Assembly: GCA_038093975.1 (NCBI GenBank)
Contig: JBBPTG010000061.1
Coordinates: forward strand, 62,001-126,000
Reading direction: 5' to 3'
Source: Chalciporus piperatus
Lineage: Eukaryota > Basidiomycota > Agaricomycetes > Boletales > Boletaceae
Length of the DNA stretch: 64,000 nt
The notes under the pieces were generated by a model that worked only from the letters and a program-made list of their open reading frames with translations, was not told where the DNA came from and searched no databases. A program made the position numbers and the translations under genes. Shown here in pieces: positions 12,742 to 23,842 of this stretch; position 1 is the stretch's first letter; every line of letters starts with the position of its first letter.

Positions 12742-14447
12742 ATGGGAATATGCCTTTCATCGAGGGGGATCGAAGGCGTCGCAGAGGAAGATAGACGGAG
12801 GCATAAGGAGGTCGAGAAGGTCATGAAAGAGGTCGGTCTCATTTCATCTCCTAATCACTCCTAACCATCCACCGCTGGTCAATCGATGTTCGAATCACTG
12901 ATTCCGTTCGCGCGCAGGCAAAGGCAAAGCTGGCCGCTCAGGTCAAGGTCTGCTCGACTATCGACTACGTCCCTACTCCAGTTTTGACTCACCTCTCTAG
13001 GTTCTCCTCCTCGGTTCTGGCGACTCAGGAAAGTCGACAATCCTCAAGGTGCGCTGTTCCTCTTATATATTATATGCACCTCTCTCATCTCCGTACCATC
13101 GCTTAGCAAATGCGACTCATTCATCGCGTCCCCTTTTCTCTGGAAGAAATCGAGAACTATCGGCAGCTTGTCTTTAATAACTTGACGACAGGATTGAACT
13201 ACATCTTCGAAGCCATGGAAGACATGGGTCTTGAAGTAGCAGACGAAAACTTGCCCCATGTTGAGTTCATCAGGAATGCTCGGGATCCTCGGCCGTATCA
13301 GCCGTTCCCCAGATCATACTACGAGCCCCTGAAATCGCTTTGGGAAGACAAAGCGATTCAGAGGACGTATGCACGAGGAAATGAGGCTGCGTTGCCTGAA
13401 AAGTATGCCTTCACCTTCGTCATAGGTTACGTATAGTCTGACCCTTAGGCACAGTTTGTCATATTTCTTCCCTGATTTGGACCGTCTCTTCGAGGAAACA
13501 TATCAACCAACGGAACAAGACATCGTTCAATGCCGAGCACGAACGATTGGCATCACTGAAACGACATTCCAACTCAAAGACCATGAGATGCTCATGGTCG
13601 ATGTCGGTGGTCAGAAGAGCGAACGAAGAAAGTGGATACATTGTTTTCAAGATGTTACCAGCATACTGTTCTTGGTCAGTCTTAGCGGATATGACCAATG
13701 TCTTGTCGAGGACAGGGATGCAGTAAGTGGTCCATTCCTGCGCTGCTTTTGTTGCTCATCTTCCCTCCAAGAACCAAATGCAAGACGCCATGACCATATG
13801 GGATTCAATATGCCATTCTCAGTGGTTCAAGCAAACATCCATAGTAGGTGGCCCCTATCGGTCATGTATGACAAGCGTTCTTACCTATCTTCATAGATAT
13901 TATTCCTGAACAAGGACGACCTATTCCAGAGAAAGATCATTCATTCTGATATTAAAAACTTCTTCCCAGTATGTTTGGGTTCGTTTCCACCCCGACGCTT
14001 GATTAACTCGTTGTCAGGACTATGAAGGCGAACCAGGGGACGTCAAAGCAGGGCGCGATTACTTTAGAAAGCGTTTCACTCGACTTGCACAGAAGGCAGG
14101 ACGCTCGAAGGAGCGAGAAATATATATACAGTGCGCAAAAAGGTGTTTGTTTTGCTTGCTGGGTCTGAGCTGTCCCTTTACCAGCGTAACAACGGCAACG
14201 GATACAGCAATGCTGAGAGTGGTAATGGCCGCAGTCGAAGGTATGCATACTCTTCATTAATACCGATTGATTAGGTGGACTGAGTCGTTTCGTTATAGAG
14301 TGAGTTTCAATCTTGTCTTATCCTATCTCCCCCACGCCCAATGCTGTTCCCAATTGTGCGCTCATCCTTTTATTCCTTATTCAACCGAATTTTCCCCTTC
14401 GTAGCATGATTCTCCGATCCAATCTTGAAGTCGCGGCGCTGATCTGA
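12742..14447 (+). CDS. Heterotrimeric G protein alpha subunit
   Basis: Signal-transducing GTPase acting under 7TM receptors at the plasma membrane. Exons: 12742-12831, 12918-12947, 13001-13048, 13107-13402, 13449-13722, 13772-13843, 13897-13968, 14018-14130, 14185-14240, a single base at 14299, and 14405-14447, giving 364 residues. It begins MGICLSS (Gly2 myristoylation, Cys4 palmitoylation). The P-loop reads GSGDSGKST instead of the usual GxGESGKST. Switch I keeps the catalytic Arg and the Mg-binding Thr (CRARTIGI), switch II is DVGGQKSERRKW, the base-binding motif is FLNKDDLF, and TTATDT replaces TCATDT. The C-terminus MILRSNLEVAALI matches the family length only if the 1-base exon is used. 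It belongs to a divergent fungal G-alpha type; the receptor and pathway are unknown. Confidence 0.93.
14299..14299 (+). other. Putative 1-nucleotide microexon of G-alpha
   Basis: A single A lies between a good acceptor (TTATAG, branch-like CTGAG 15 bases before) and a perfect donor (GTGAGT). The preceding exon ends with one base of a codon at 14240 and the last exon gives one base before ATG ATT. Only the added A makes GAC and restores the conserved spacing of 25 residues after TDT. The flanking introns would be 58 and 105 bases. Confidence 0.6.
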
Positions 14448-15548
14448 TCTTTCTTTTTCTCTTCCCCATTGCATCGATGTACTTCGACATATCACCGCAT
14501 TACCTACCTGTGTGCTCGTGTGGAAACGTTCGGTCGGCTTTGGATGTTCGGCGTCCTTTCGGACACATCTTGCCTCGTGATTTATCGCCACAAACTTGCA
14601 CTTCCTTGGTCACTTTTGCTCATCTCCCGCTTTTCTCACACTCACGGGCAATCTTGAATGGACGCCGTCTCCATTTTTTCCCTTCTCGACTGCTGCTTTG
14701 CACCTTTCCCTTGCCGTAAATCATTGGTACCACGCTTCAAACGTAATTGCGGATTCCATTCTTGCTACGAATCTACGCCCCTCCCGCGACTACAATTTTG
14801 GAACCTTCCGCTAATTCCTTGGACCCCGACGTGGCTGGATAATCAGTGCTATTGTCAGCAAGAACGTGAGTAAATTCTCCGACCCGAACGCGAACTGGCT
14901 CCGTTATGTTACTTTATATGCTCATGCTCGGCCACTTTGCTTTTTCTCCTGCAGATCCGCGAAATCATGCTCTGACGAGCAAAGGGGCCCATCTCTTGCC
15001 CCGATGGGCACATTGTTCCCTGGCTCGGTTCGCAATTAGTTCGGTTTCTGTGAGAAGGGAGGAATTCAGATTCGTCCCGTTGAATACAGCGTCCACGATC
15101 GCACCTTTCGCTCGGAATCCTGGGAGAACATTTCTAGTCGAACAAGGATTCCCCACTTCTCATTTGGACTCCGTTGGTTTCGCCAAATACCAGCCTAGCC
15201 CCCCTCTCCGATAATTTATTCGACCTCCAGCTTCCCAATGGGCAAGCTTGTCGGCGGTTCCCCCCATCTTTACTAACACACATCGGTTTCGCTCAGGTTT
15301 CTGTGGCCTCTTCTGATCTAGCCTTGTTTACGTCTTTGTGATTCCCACATCTGCAGCCCTAGACATTCAAGTTCCTGCTTTTACTCCTTTCGTGTTGCTT
15401 TGCCATTTCCTAGCACGTTGATGTAGCTACATAGTATCAAATCACTGTCCCGCAGTGGATTTCGTTAGTTGGTGTAATCTAATCTCGAACTCTCACGTTC
15501 AAGTTGTGGCATTTGGTCTCGCGATCAACGAGCCCAACGTTAGCTACA
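14448..15548. other. Gene-free stretch before cullin-4
   Basis: 1.1 kb between the G-alpha stop and the chosen cullin-4 start. It is T/C-rich with scattered short ORFs, none recognisable. Part is probably a long 5' leader of cullin-4, possibly with untranslated introns; several donor-like GTGAGT sites occur, for example near 14868. Confidence 0.5.
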
Positions 15549-18500
15549 ATGACGGACTTGGTCAAGCTTCTCTCGCTCCCAAAGACATCAAACGGATTCA
15601 CCGCACATCGCTCCACGGTAGTCGAGTACACGGCTGAGCATCATGAGCGGTCGGGATCTCACCCACGCAAGACACCTCGATTGGATCACGACTCTGACTC
15701 TGGCTCTGCGTGCAGGTCGCGCGATCGTCTCGTCAAAGGGAAAGGTATAGAGAGAAACGGACCCGTAAGAATACAGGTCACTCGTAAGTACCGCTGTCGT
15801 GCTGCTCCAAGTGAGTCTACCCATCATCTCTTTCCAGCTTCATCAAAGACATCGAATACGGTTCCTTCGAATCAATTCACGGTCCTGAGAGCGTGTACGA
15901 GGGTCTTGTTGACACGGGGCCAGGAGAACGAGGTCCTGCCAACGACGTTCGAGCGTATGTATAGTGCCTGCTGCACACAAGTCCGCGTTGCAGGGAAGGG
16001 TAAAGAGCTCTACGAGATGTTGTTAATGGAGATCGAGCAGTGTAACGTCCGTCTGCTCAGAGAGCTCGAATCTGCACGGGAGACGGGGTCCGTCATCGAC
16101 TGGCTCGGTCTGTTTGTGAAGGCGTGCGGGTGGTTCGAGAGGAGAGTGGTACGTTGCGATCGGTGTGTGTATGGGAAGGTTTCTCAATGTTCTTCATTCG
16201 TTGCAGGCGCTACTGCAGTCTCTGTTGTCCTACCTCGACCGCGCTTTCATACTAAAGGACCCCAAATGTCAGAGCATCCAGTGAGTCGTTTGTTGGGTTC
16301 CGCACGCACTCCGTGTTCTGATCTCTTTGGTCTTGCTCGGTCATTAGCAATCTCGCCTTTTCGTCCTTTGAACGACAGGTATTGAACGACAAAGTCATCC
16401 TCAAACATATTCGTGACGGCGTTCTGGAATGGTTGAACTGGGAGAGATCCCAAAGGTTGGTTTGTATTCACGGCATCGTCTGCTCATCCACAACTCACCA
16501 CGGCGATCCATCACAGAGTTCCTCATCCAGAGCGCGACACGATTCGTGATCTCGTCTCCCATCTGCTTATCCACGACACATACGAGATCGCCTTTGAACG
16601 TTTTGTTCTCGAACAGACTCTATCCTTTTATACTGCCGAAGCGGAATCGAGGCTCGAGAAACTCAGCCCCAGCGCAGAGCAGTTTTTGGCTCACGTCATG
16701 GAGCGGACGGGCGAGGAGAAGGAGAGAGCTGGGGCGGTATGTTGTGGCATGGTGGAAACGGTCAAGGGGATTGTACAGGCGGCGAGGAAGGGTTTGTTGG
16801 AGGAGAGATTGGACTGGGTCGCAAAAGAAGGTGCGCGTGTTTCTCCTCCGTCGTTCATGATTGAATGCAATGTTGTTCCGTGCAGCTATCGGCCCTCTTA
16901 TGAATGCACAGGGTACGGATAGGCTCACATCGATCTACGGCGAATTCGAAGCTCTCAATAGCTTGACCATCCTCTGCAGGGAGTTCAAATCATTTGTTCA
17001 GGTAGCGCGAACCCTGGTTGTATGCGCACATATCCGTTCTGATATGTGTAATTGGCTTTCAGACAAGTGTGGCAGACATTGTCAAAGATACTGAACGAGA
17101 GGACGAGATGGTCGAACGTCTCTCGACTTTCAAGACGTTCTCCGACCATGCACTTCGGACCTCCTTCATTTCCGCCTCCTCAACACCCAACTCATCCTTC
17201 TCATATGCACTCACGGATGCTTTCAGCTTTGGTTTCAAAAGCCGCCGGAACAAGCCTGCGGAACTCATCGCGCATCACCTGGACAAACTCATGCGCCGAG
17301 GACAGCGGGATATGTCTGATGCCGATTGGGAAGCCTTATTGGAGAAGGTCTTGGTGCTATACCGGTTCACGGATGATAAAGACGTGTTCCGGACTTTCTA
17401 TACGAGGGCGTTGGCGAGGAGGCTGTTGCTCGACAAGAGTGCATCAGACGACTTTGAGAAGGGCGTCTTGAGGATATTGAAAGAGAGTAAGTGTTGCACC
17501 TCTCCTTATTGTCTACAGCCTCGGCGCTGGAGCTTGGATATGATGGTTGATGATTGTTGTTCTCCAGAATACGATCCCGAATTCGGGATGGGTGACCATA
17601 TGTTCAACGATCTTGCCATCTCGAGGGATATATTGAGAGAGTTCCACAATCGCATTTCGGAGACGAATAGCGCCCGTTCGTTGTCTGTGATGGTTCTCCA
17701 GCGAAGCGTGTGGCCGTTGACAGCGCGCAAGAAAGATGTCGATCTCCCTCCATTGGTACGCTCACGTGTCCCCATCTACTACCTTATTATGCCCGCTGAT
17801 GGACTCCGTCATGCAGATGCAAGATGATCTCGCGGCATATACGAAGTTCTACAAGGCGAAGCACCAAGGACACAAACTTGAATGGGACCACTCCCTCGGG
17901 ACGGCGACGATGAAAGCGAGGTTCAAAGCTGGAAACAAAGACTTGACCGTCGGTCTGTATCAAGCCGTAGTGCTTCTGCTCTTCAACGACGACACGGAGA
18001 TTGGATACAGAGCTATCTTGGAGGCGACTAGACTGGGTGAGCGTGGTCTCCCCGGAGATGATCCCCTGGACTCACGGGCTGACGTTGCTTGGCGATTAAG
18101 ATGGGGCAGAGCTGAAGCGGACGCTGCAGAGTCTGGCGTGTGGGAACAAGAAGGTTTTGAAGAAACGTCCTGTTGGGAGGGACGTCAACGATGACGACGT
18201 GTTTTACTTCAATTCCGACTTTACGGATCCGAGGGCAAAGGTGCACATCAACACGATCCAAGTAAAGGACACGGTACGTCTCTCTCTTCCCCACTTGCAG
18301 TGTCGGGCGATCTCACCTGCCTACTCCGTTCCACACAGCCCGAAGAGTCGAAGCGTACGCAGTCGCACATTGACTCGGACCGGAAGCACTACCTCGACGC
18401 TGCGATTGTGCGGATCATGAAGGCCAAGAAGGAGCTCACATACGAGGCGCTCAAGACGCAGACGATCGACGCGGTCAAGAACCACTTCGTGCCCGAGGTG

Positions 18501-18593
18501 AACGCGATCAAGCAGCGGGTCGTAGGGTTGGTGGAGTTGGAGTATTTGAGGAGAGATGACGATGACATGAACAAGTTCATTTACGTTGCATGA
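15549..18593 (+). CDS. CUL4: Cullin-4 (CRL4 ubiquitin ligase scaffold)
   Basis: Scaffold of a cullin-RING ubiquitin ligase: the N-terminal helices bind the DDB1-type adaptor, the C-terminal half binds Rbx1. Start chosen at ATG 15549 (MTDLVKLLSLPK). About ten exons follow with intact frames. Conserved blocks include LLSYLDRAFILKD, RNKPAELIAHHLDKLM, KVLVLYRFTDDKDVFRTFY, ARRLLLDKSASDDFEKGV, YDPEFGMGDHMFNDLAISRD, LKRTLQSLACGN and the C-terminus NKFIYVA. NKPAELIA is characteristic of Cul4 rather than Cul1 or Cul3. The NEDD8 acceptor Lys lies in IVRIMKAKK near residue 690-700. The first 80 residues are low in complexity, and a 54-base in-frame stretch around 15617 could be an intron. It faces MED21 tail-to-tail. 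Confidence 0.92.
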
Positions 18594-18917
18594 GATGTAG
18601 GAACATGTGTAATTCTAGATCAAACATTGAAGGTTTTTTAGCGTAAGCTTCAACTTGGCGTTGGGGAGGATGTCAATCTGATGGGCGACAATCCAGCTAG
18701 TGGGATGAGTATAGTATGGTATTTCATGATACGAGGTTCTCCCATAGCGAGGATGCGCTTCAACTACTGACGCGTTACTCCCTTCAATCTCGCGGCCCTC
18801 GCCGAGCTCGTGCAGTGCAGTGAATGTGGTTGACCCAGCAATTCGGGGTCGCCGACAGCCATGTCGACAGATTGTAGCTCGTCGCTGGCGATCCAAGCAT
18901 CGCTTGCGTTCGAACGC
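18594..18917. other. Convergent 3' spacer
   Basis: 324 bases between the stops of cullin-4 and MED21, expected to carry both 3' UTRs. I see nothing else here. Confidence 0.6.
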
Positions 18918-19829
18918 TCACTTGCTCGTTGAAGAAGTGATATCCACCTCGACGTCCGCATTGTCCAACAGCGTTCGAAGGACCTCTGAGAACTGGCGGT
19001 GGAGATTCTCTAGAGAGAGATGTACGTTAACGCGACAGCACAACCAAGACAAGGTAGACTGTACGCACTTGCGCGGTCAACAGCTCGAATGTACTCCTCG
19101 TTTGCCTCTGTTACCTCGTTCTCCAGAGCTTGGAGGCGGAGGGCCTGTGGGGGTCGTGATGGTGAGCGAAAGGCGGGGTGGAGTTCGACGACCGACGAAC
19201 CTGCTCTTCCTCTGGTTCGGGTATGGGCAGCGACTGGATGAGTACCTCGATCTGCTTTGCTTTGACGATCAAGTCATCGACGAGCTCTCTCCTGTTCGCT
19301 ATATATCACGTAGGTATCCGCGACGCGAGTCGCGCGGAACGGAAATGGTGGGGTGAGCAAAAGTAAAGCGAGTACGACGACGACGACGGGCATGAGCATG
19401 AGCATGAGCACAAGGACATGCGTGTAAGAGACATGAACGAGCAGAAACGCACCATCGAGGACGTCCGGAGGGTCAAACTTGTCCGGGTTGCGTAATTTGG
19501 TGACCGGTATTTCGGGGCTGACCTGGAGGAAGTTCGACCGGGAGGTGAGGTAGCCGATGCTGCTTGACATGATCATCAGGAGCTGCCGGCGTGCACGCGT
19601 CGTCCAAGCACGAGCACGAGCATCCCAACAGCACCACCAGCACGAGAACGAGAACGCGACGTCGTGATCGAAAGCGAGAGACCGAGGGGGTCCAGGAGAT
19701 AATGGAAACGATAGAATCGCGACCGTCAATTCGATTCGTCCAGAGGAGATGGGCTCACTGGGAACTCACCCGTTGTATCTCATCCTGCAGCTGCGTTATG
19801 CGGTCCATATGCGACAAGTCCTGCAGCAT
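18918..19829 (-). CDS. MED21: Mediator subunit 21 (Srb7)
   Basis: Middle-module subunit of Mediator that bridges transcription factors and RNA polymerase II. Five exons: 19829-19770, 19582-19453, 19298-19201, 19144-19079 and 19019-18918, giving 151 residues, the usual size. It opens MLQDLSHMDRITQLQDEIQR, the highly conserved Med21 N-terminus, then LLMIMSSSIGYLTSRSNFLQ, ANRRELVDDLIVKAKQIEVL, IQSLPIPEPEEEQ, ALENEVTEANEEYIRA and FSEVLRTLLDN: a long coiled-coil that pairs with Med7 in the family. Introns 1 and 2 are unusually long for this window (187 and 154 bases) and carry short tandem repeats. Confidence 0.93.
19374..19410. repeat. Short tandem repeats in MED21 intron 2
   Basis: A (GAC)n run at about 19374-19389 is followed by about three copies of the hexamer CATGAG at 19391-19408. 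A related GAGCAC-rich run lies in intron 1 near 19608-19624. Both are outside coding sequence. Confidence 0.75.
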
Positions 19830-20198
19830 TTCTCTGCCGCGGGCGAGGCAGATCAGATCCTGAGGAACCACCTCTTTCGGTGGTTCTTTTCTCGGAGAGG
19901 TAAATTCTTACCAGTCTATCAGAAGGCGTCTATCTCCTACGGCGGCGTTACGACGGACACCCAACTTTAGTCCTCAAGTGGTCAATGGAATGGGGACCGA
20001 CGATTGTGCACTATGAGGCGGTATGTGACGGAACAAGAGAAAGCGACAAAGGAACACGTTATATTTCACCGTGAAGACAAGACCTGACAAGACACAACCT
20101 ATTGCACAGAAAAATAACTTCTCCAAGTTCATTTCATTTCATTTCCCGGACATCAAAATCTTATAGTCCATCCTTGCGAAAATAGCAGTAAAAACAGA
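19830..20198. other. MED21 promoter / GH55 3' flank
   Basis: 369 bases upstream of MED21 and downstream of the GH55 stop, both on the minus strand. It includes the duplicated CATTT in TTCATTTCATTTC near 20130. No gene is visible. Confidence 0.5.
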
Positions 20199-23100
20199 TC
20201 ACCAACGCGTCCACGCGGTGAACGTCTGCTGGAACCCATCATGGTTGTCAGCTTGGTTAATGACTCCTTGTTCTCCAACAGTAAGTTGGAAAGTTGTGCC
20301 GACCGTCGAGACACTGTAGAGGTTGATCGTGGAGATTTCATCGATGCCGACGATACTGGTTTGGCAGGTGTAGTTGGAGAGACAGCCCTGGGTGTAGTTC
20401 TGACGATAGGGACGAGCGTTGAGCTTCTGTCAAGTCAAGACAACAAACAATGCAACATACCTGGAAGAAGCTGTAGAATCCACCACCTGTCGGAAAGGGT
20501 AAGTCAAATTGAACCCTGAGTTTGAATGAAACAGATGCAGGGCCTTACCGAAGAGCGTGATGTCCCAAGACTGTTGCACGTAGAAGGCCCACGCCATGGG
20601 GCTCGAAGCGTTGAACCACGTAGGATCATAGTAGTCCGAGTTGATGGAGTAAGGCGAAGGGGCTTGAGGGACAGGTTGGTAGTAAGGCTGTTTTAGTGTC
20701 AAGGTAAGGAATGGTCCACAACACGACATAGGAGCGAAGTCTTACAGTCTCAGTCTGCGCGAAACCGATCCAGTGGTTCTGCGCAGCGTGCAGGTTGTAC
20801 TGGTAGAGCGAATTGTGCTCCACTATCATAGATAGAAGGATGAGAAATAGTTAAGAAAGGTATCTGATTATACGTACTCGCTGGTAAGAATGTTAGTGGG
20901 ATGTTCACCATCCGAAACGTGAAACAACTCACCAGTACCAATCATCCATACCGGGCCGTAGGATTCTGAAAGGACGCCGCGGCCAGTGAAGATATTTATC
21001 TGACGGCCTTTAGGGTCGTCAAGATCGTGGTCGGCAGTCCAAACCCAAGTTCCCTGTGAAGGAGGTATTATGACCTGAAAGAAGGATTGGAGGGACGAAA
21101 CTACCAACCTCAAGGTAGGCGCTGGAGCCCGGTCTCAGATGCAGAGCCAGGAAGGCTGCCATGCAGTCGGGGCTCAAGCTGCCCACGGGGCATTGTGCGT
21201 ACTGCAACTTCGTACCGGCGGCTAAGATGAAAAGGATGTGAGGATGTATGCATCTATCATGTCTTAGCACTTACCACCACCGAGGCTGAATTTCAAAGAA
21301 GGATTAGATTCATCGCAGGAAGTCAATATCCGGACTTACCGTATGACGGTATCCCACATGCCTGCACCACCCTGCTGATTCCAAGGTTCCTGAACATTCC
21401 ACTCGAGGACAATGGCACCAGGTGCTGAGAAGAGTAAGTCAATAATTTATCTGTTACGTGGAGTAACGCACCAGGTCCAACGGTGGTGAGAATCATGTCC
21501 GAAATTTCGAGGATACCGTTGCTCCAAGGAGCACCGGCTTGTACCATGACCTCAGGGTGCTTCTCATCCTGGAATTTTTTACCACCGCCCATGATAACAG
21601 ACCATGCCTCTCCTGTCATTTGAGTTCCAGCAGGAATCTCGAGGGTATCCGTGATATAGTATGTTCCGGCATCGAAGAAGATGAGCTTGCAACCTGAAAA
21701 CTATGGTCGAAAGACCTTCAGTATCAACCCAGTATGGAACTCTTTCGGAACATACCTTGTCGAAGATCTTTTGGAGGGCCTTAGTATCGTCGGTGACACC
21801 GTCGCCTTTTGCGCCATACGACTTCACGCTAACAATCTGATCGACCGAGTAATCGGCGTATTGAGGGTGTCCTCTGCCGAAAATGTTACCGCTCTTGTCG
21901 ACAATGTTCCATGGCTTTTGTGGGGGCTGAATGTATCCTTGGGTAAAGTGTGCTTTGCCCTCGTTTCCGACATAAACATTGCCCTGGGCCCAAGAATCGA
22001 TATGCATCGAGTCTGTCGAACCCTTGAGCACGACGCTGCCGTTTAGGACACCGACTGCGACGGGAACATTGTATAGATTGATGTTGTTCAGCACAATGGA
22101 ACCCGCGAGCGTGCCATTGCTGGGCTTTGAGTTCTGGATGAAAATTGGCGTGTCCACTACACTTGCATCGATAATCGCTTCAGAACCGACAGTCTGAACG
22201 GCCATTCATAAACTACGCAAGGATTCTCATGTGGACACTCACCTGGGTGGCAGAGCTTGTTCCACCAGTCGTCAAACTAAAACCGACCTGAGTTTGACTT
22301 CAGAACTTTGAAGGACAGTAGTGGCGAAAGAGGAAATTACCGTGCAGTTGTTGATAAGCACACGCTGGTAAGTCCAACCTATTCAAGTCATGAGCAACTG
22401 ACAAGTAATGATCGCGCAAAATTCATACCCCAACTCCACGCAGCCTGGACAGCTTTGGGAACCTTAGAATACAATAGCAGAGAAATCTCGAATGGCCATG
22501 CTTACCAGTAACCGCGTTGTTGACAGTGAGGTTTCGCACAGTGAATTGTTGGTTTCCGACAGAAATACCAGTTTTGCCTGCGGCTGTTAACCAACTTGAA
22601 AGTATGCATGAAATCTGAACACACCTCCGTTGAAGACGAGATCTGCGAAGCTGATGAGCACACGAGATAACAGGGATAGTCAAATACATACCGCCCATGA
22701 AACCACCACTGTTGTGTAACGTGAGTAATTACATACGTTGCCGAGCAATCACCGCTCACCTTCCGTTCTCCATCAATAGACCTGGAAGAACATAAATAAA
22801 CTTCGCAGTCATTGTTTCAAATTAGAATGGTGCATACCTGCGTGTTGCGTGCCGTTGGCTTGAGACATCTCCACGACGACATTCACTAACGAGGTTGCCT
22901 GTGAAACTTGCCAGTGAATACCGAGGGCATGCGCAGCGGGTGGCATTTGACGCAAATCAATGACCAGATTGCGGACAGAGCGATAGCTTGATTGGACTTC
23001 TCAGCGCTCGTGCTGATCAACTGCACCACGGACTTACAAGCTGTCTTGGTTGACGAACCAATTAACACCACCAGCAGCGTAAGGGTCTGCGTCTGTAAAG

Positions 23101-23708
23101 CGTCTCAGTATGAAGGCGATCTACATGGTCCATCAATAGACGACATACCGATAACAGCCAAGCCAGTGAAGTTTGCAGCTGCGAGAATGGTGGGAGGTGT
23201 TCTGGCGTCACCAATGATTTGGGTGTACCAGTACGCGTCGATGGAACTGGATACTTTGTATACTCTGCCAGACTGTTAGCACGCGGCTACTCGTATAACA
23301 CGCCTCATACCCAGCAGGGAAATACACGATTGCGGGAGTTAGTGTCGAAGATTGACACCCGAGACCGCAACGGAATCCTTCGGTCATTGCAGCGCTGTAA
23401 AAGATAGTTCAACGATCCCGGACTGGCCACGAGAGTCAAATGACGAACTTAATGGCTGCGGTATCATCGGTCACACCATCACCCTTGGCTCCGTAGTCCT
23501 GCACGTTGCGGAACACTTCGTAAGTCGTGTTAGGGTTGAACGCAGAAGTTCCCTGGTGTTTGATATTTTGGAGCCAGTATGGCTCTCCTGGTGCAGCTAG
23601 GCCGGTTGTCAACGGTGATTTGCATGAGGAGCCGCGGCCAGCTACAAGGGGTGCGGCCAGCAAGCCCACGCTCGCGAGGAGCGCAGAGAGAGAGAGTGGT
23701 CTGAACAT
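20199..23708 (-). CDS. Secreted GH55 exo-beta-1,3-glucanase
   Basis: Family 55 glycoside hydrolase, acting outside the cell on beta-1,3-glucan (own wall remodelling, or laminarin-type substrates). The start MFRPLSLSALLASVGLLAAP is a signal peptide. The family's two pectate-lyase-like beta-helix domains are each marked by one copy of the motif: VQDYGAKGDGVTDDTAAI near residue 70 and VKSYGAKGDGVTDDTKAL near the middle. Further blocks are FRCGLGCQSSTLTPAIVYFP, GRGHPQYADYSVDQIVSVKS, GAIVLEWNVQEPWNQQGGAG, GTWVWTADHDLDDPKGRQIN, and the ending QADNHDGFQQTFTAWTRW. I count about 21 exons, several tiny: 22, 17 and 18 nt in a row at 22781-22625, 11 nt at 21285-21275, 3 nt at 20880-20878 and 26 nt at 20486-20461. 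All splices keep the frame, so the gene looks intact. Confidence 0.92.
20878..20880 (-). other. Putative 3-nt microexon (CGA) of GH55
   Basis: On the minus strand CGA lies between TTACCAG and GTACGT. Both flanking introns (52 and 55 bases) have typical sizes and their own branch-like sites (CTAAC before, CTTAAC after). With it the protein reads IGTAMEHN; without it IGTVEHN, also in frame. Family members usually have an extra small residue between GT and EH, which favours inclusion. Confidence 0.5.
21275..21285 (-). other. 11-nt microexon of GH55
   Basis: CCTCGGTGGTG flanked by AAATTCAG and GTAAGTGC. It joins DTVIR to LGGAAGTKLQYA without frame loss; skipping it would shift the frame. Confidence 0.75.
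22625..22781 (-). other. Three consecutive microexons of GH55 (22, 17, 18 nt)
   Basis: Exons 22781-22760, 22708-22692 and 22642-22625 encode LLMENGS, GGFMG and DLVFNG. Each has AG/GT borders, and the two introns between them are 51 and 49 bases. Together they supply one beta-helix turn between NGTQHAG and KTGISVG. Confidence 0.8.
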
Positions 23709-23738
23709 GGCGATAAAATCACCGATGGGTAAGGAACG

Positions 23739-23746
23739 TATTTATA
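23739..23746 (-). promoter_or_regulatory. TATA box of GH55
   Basis: TATAAATA on the minus strand, 31-38 bases upstream of the GH55 start codon. The spacing implies a very short 5' leader, or a start at the next in-frame ATG. Confidence 0.5.
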
Positions 23747-23842
23747 AGTGAGCGACTTGTGAGTGGGGAACGGTAAAGTAAGGAGAATGAGCAAACCCCA
23801 GGTTGAAAGTAACTCCACATTATTTCTCGGGTCCTGTTTCAT

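Noticed and set aside
14131..14184. Alternative G-alpha donor at 14142 (AAAAAG/GTGTTT)
   Set aside because: It would insert four residues before TTATDT; donor 14131 gives EIYIHVTTATDT, matching the family length.
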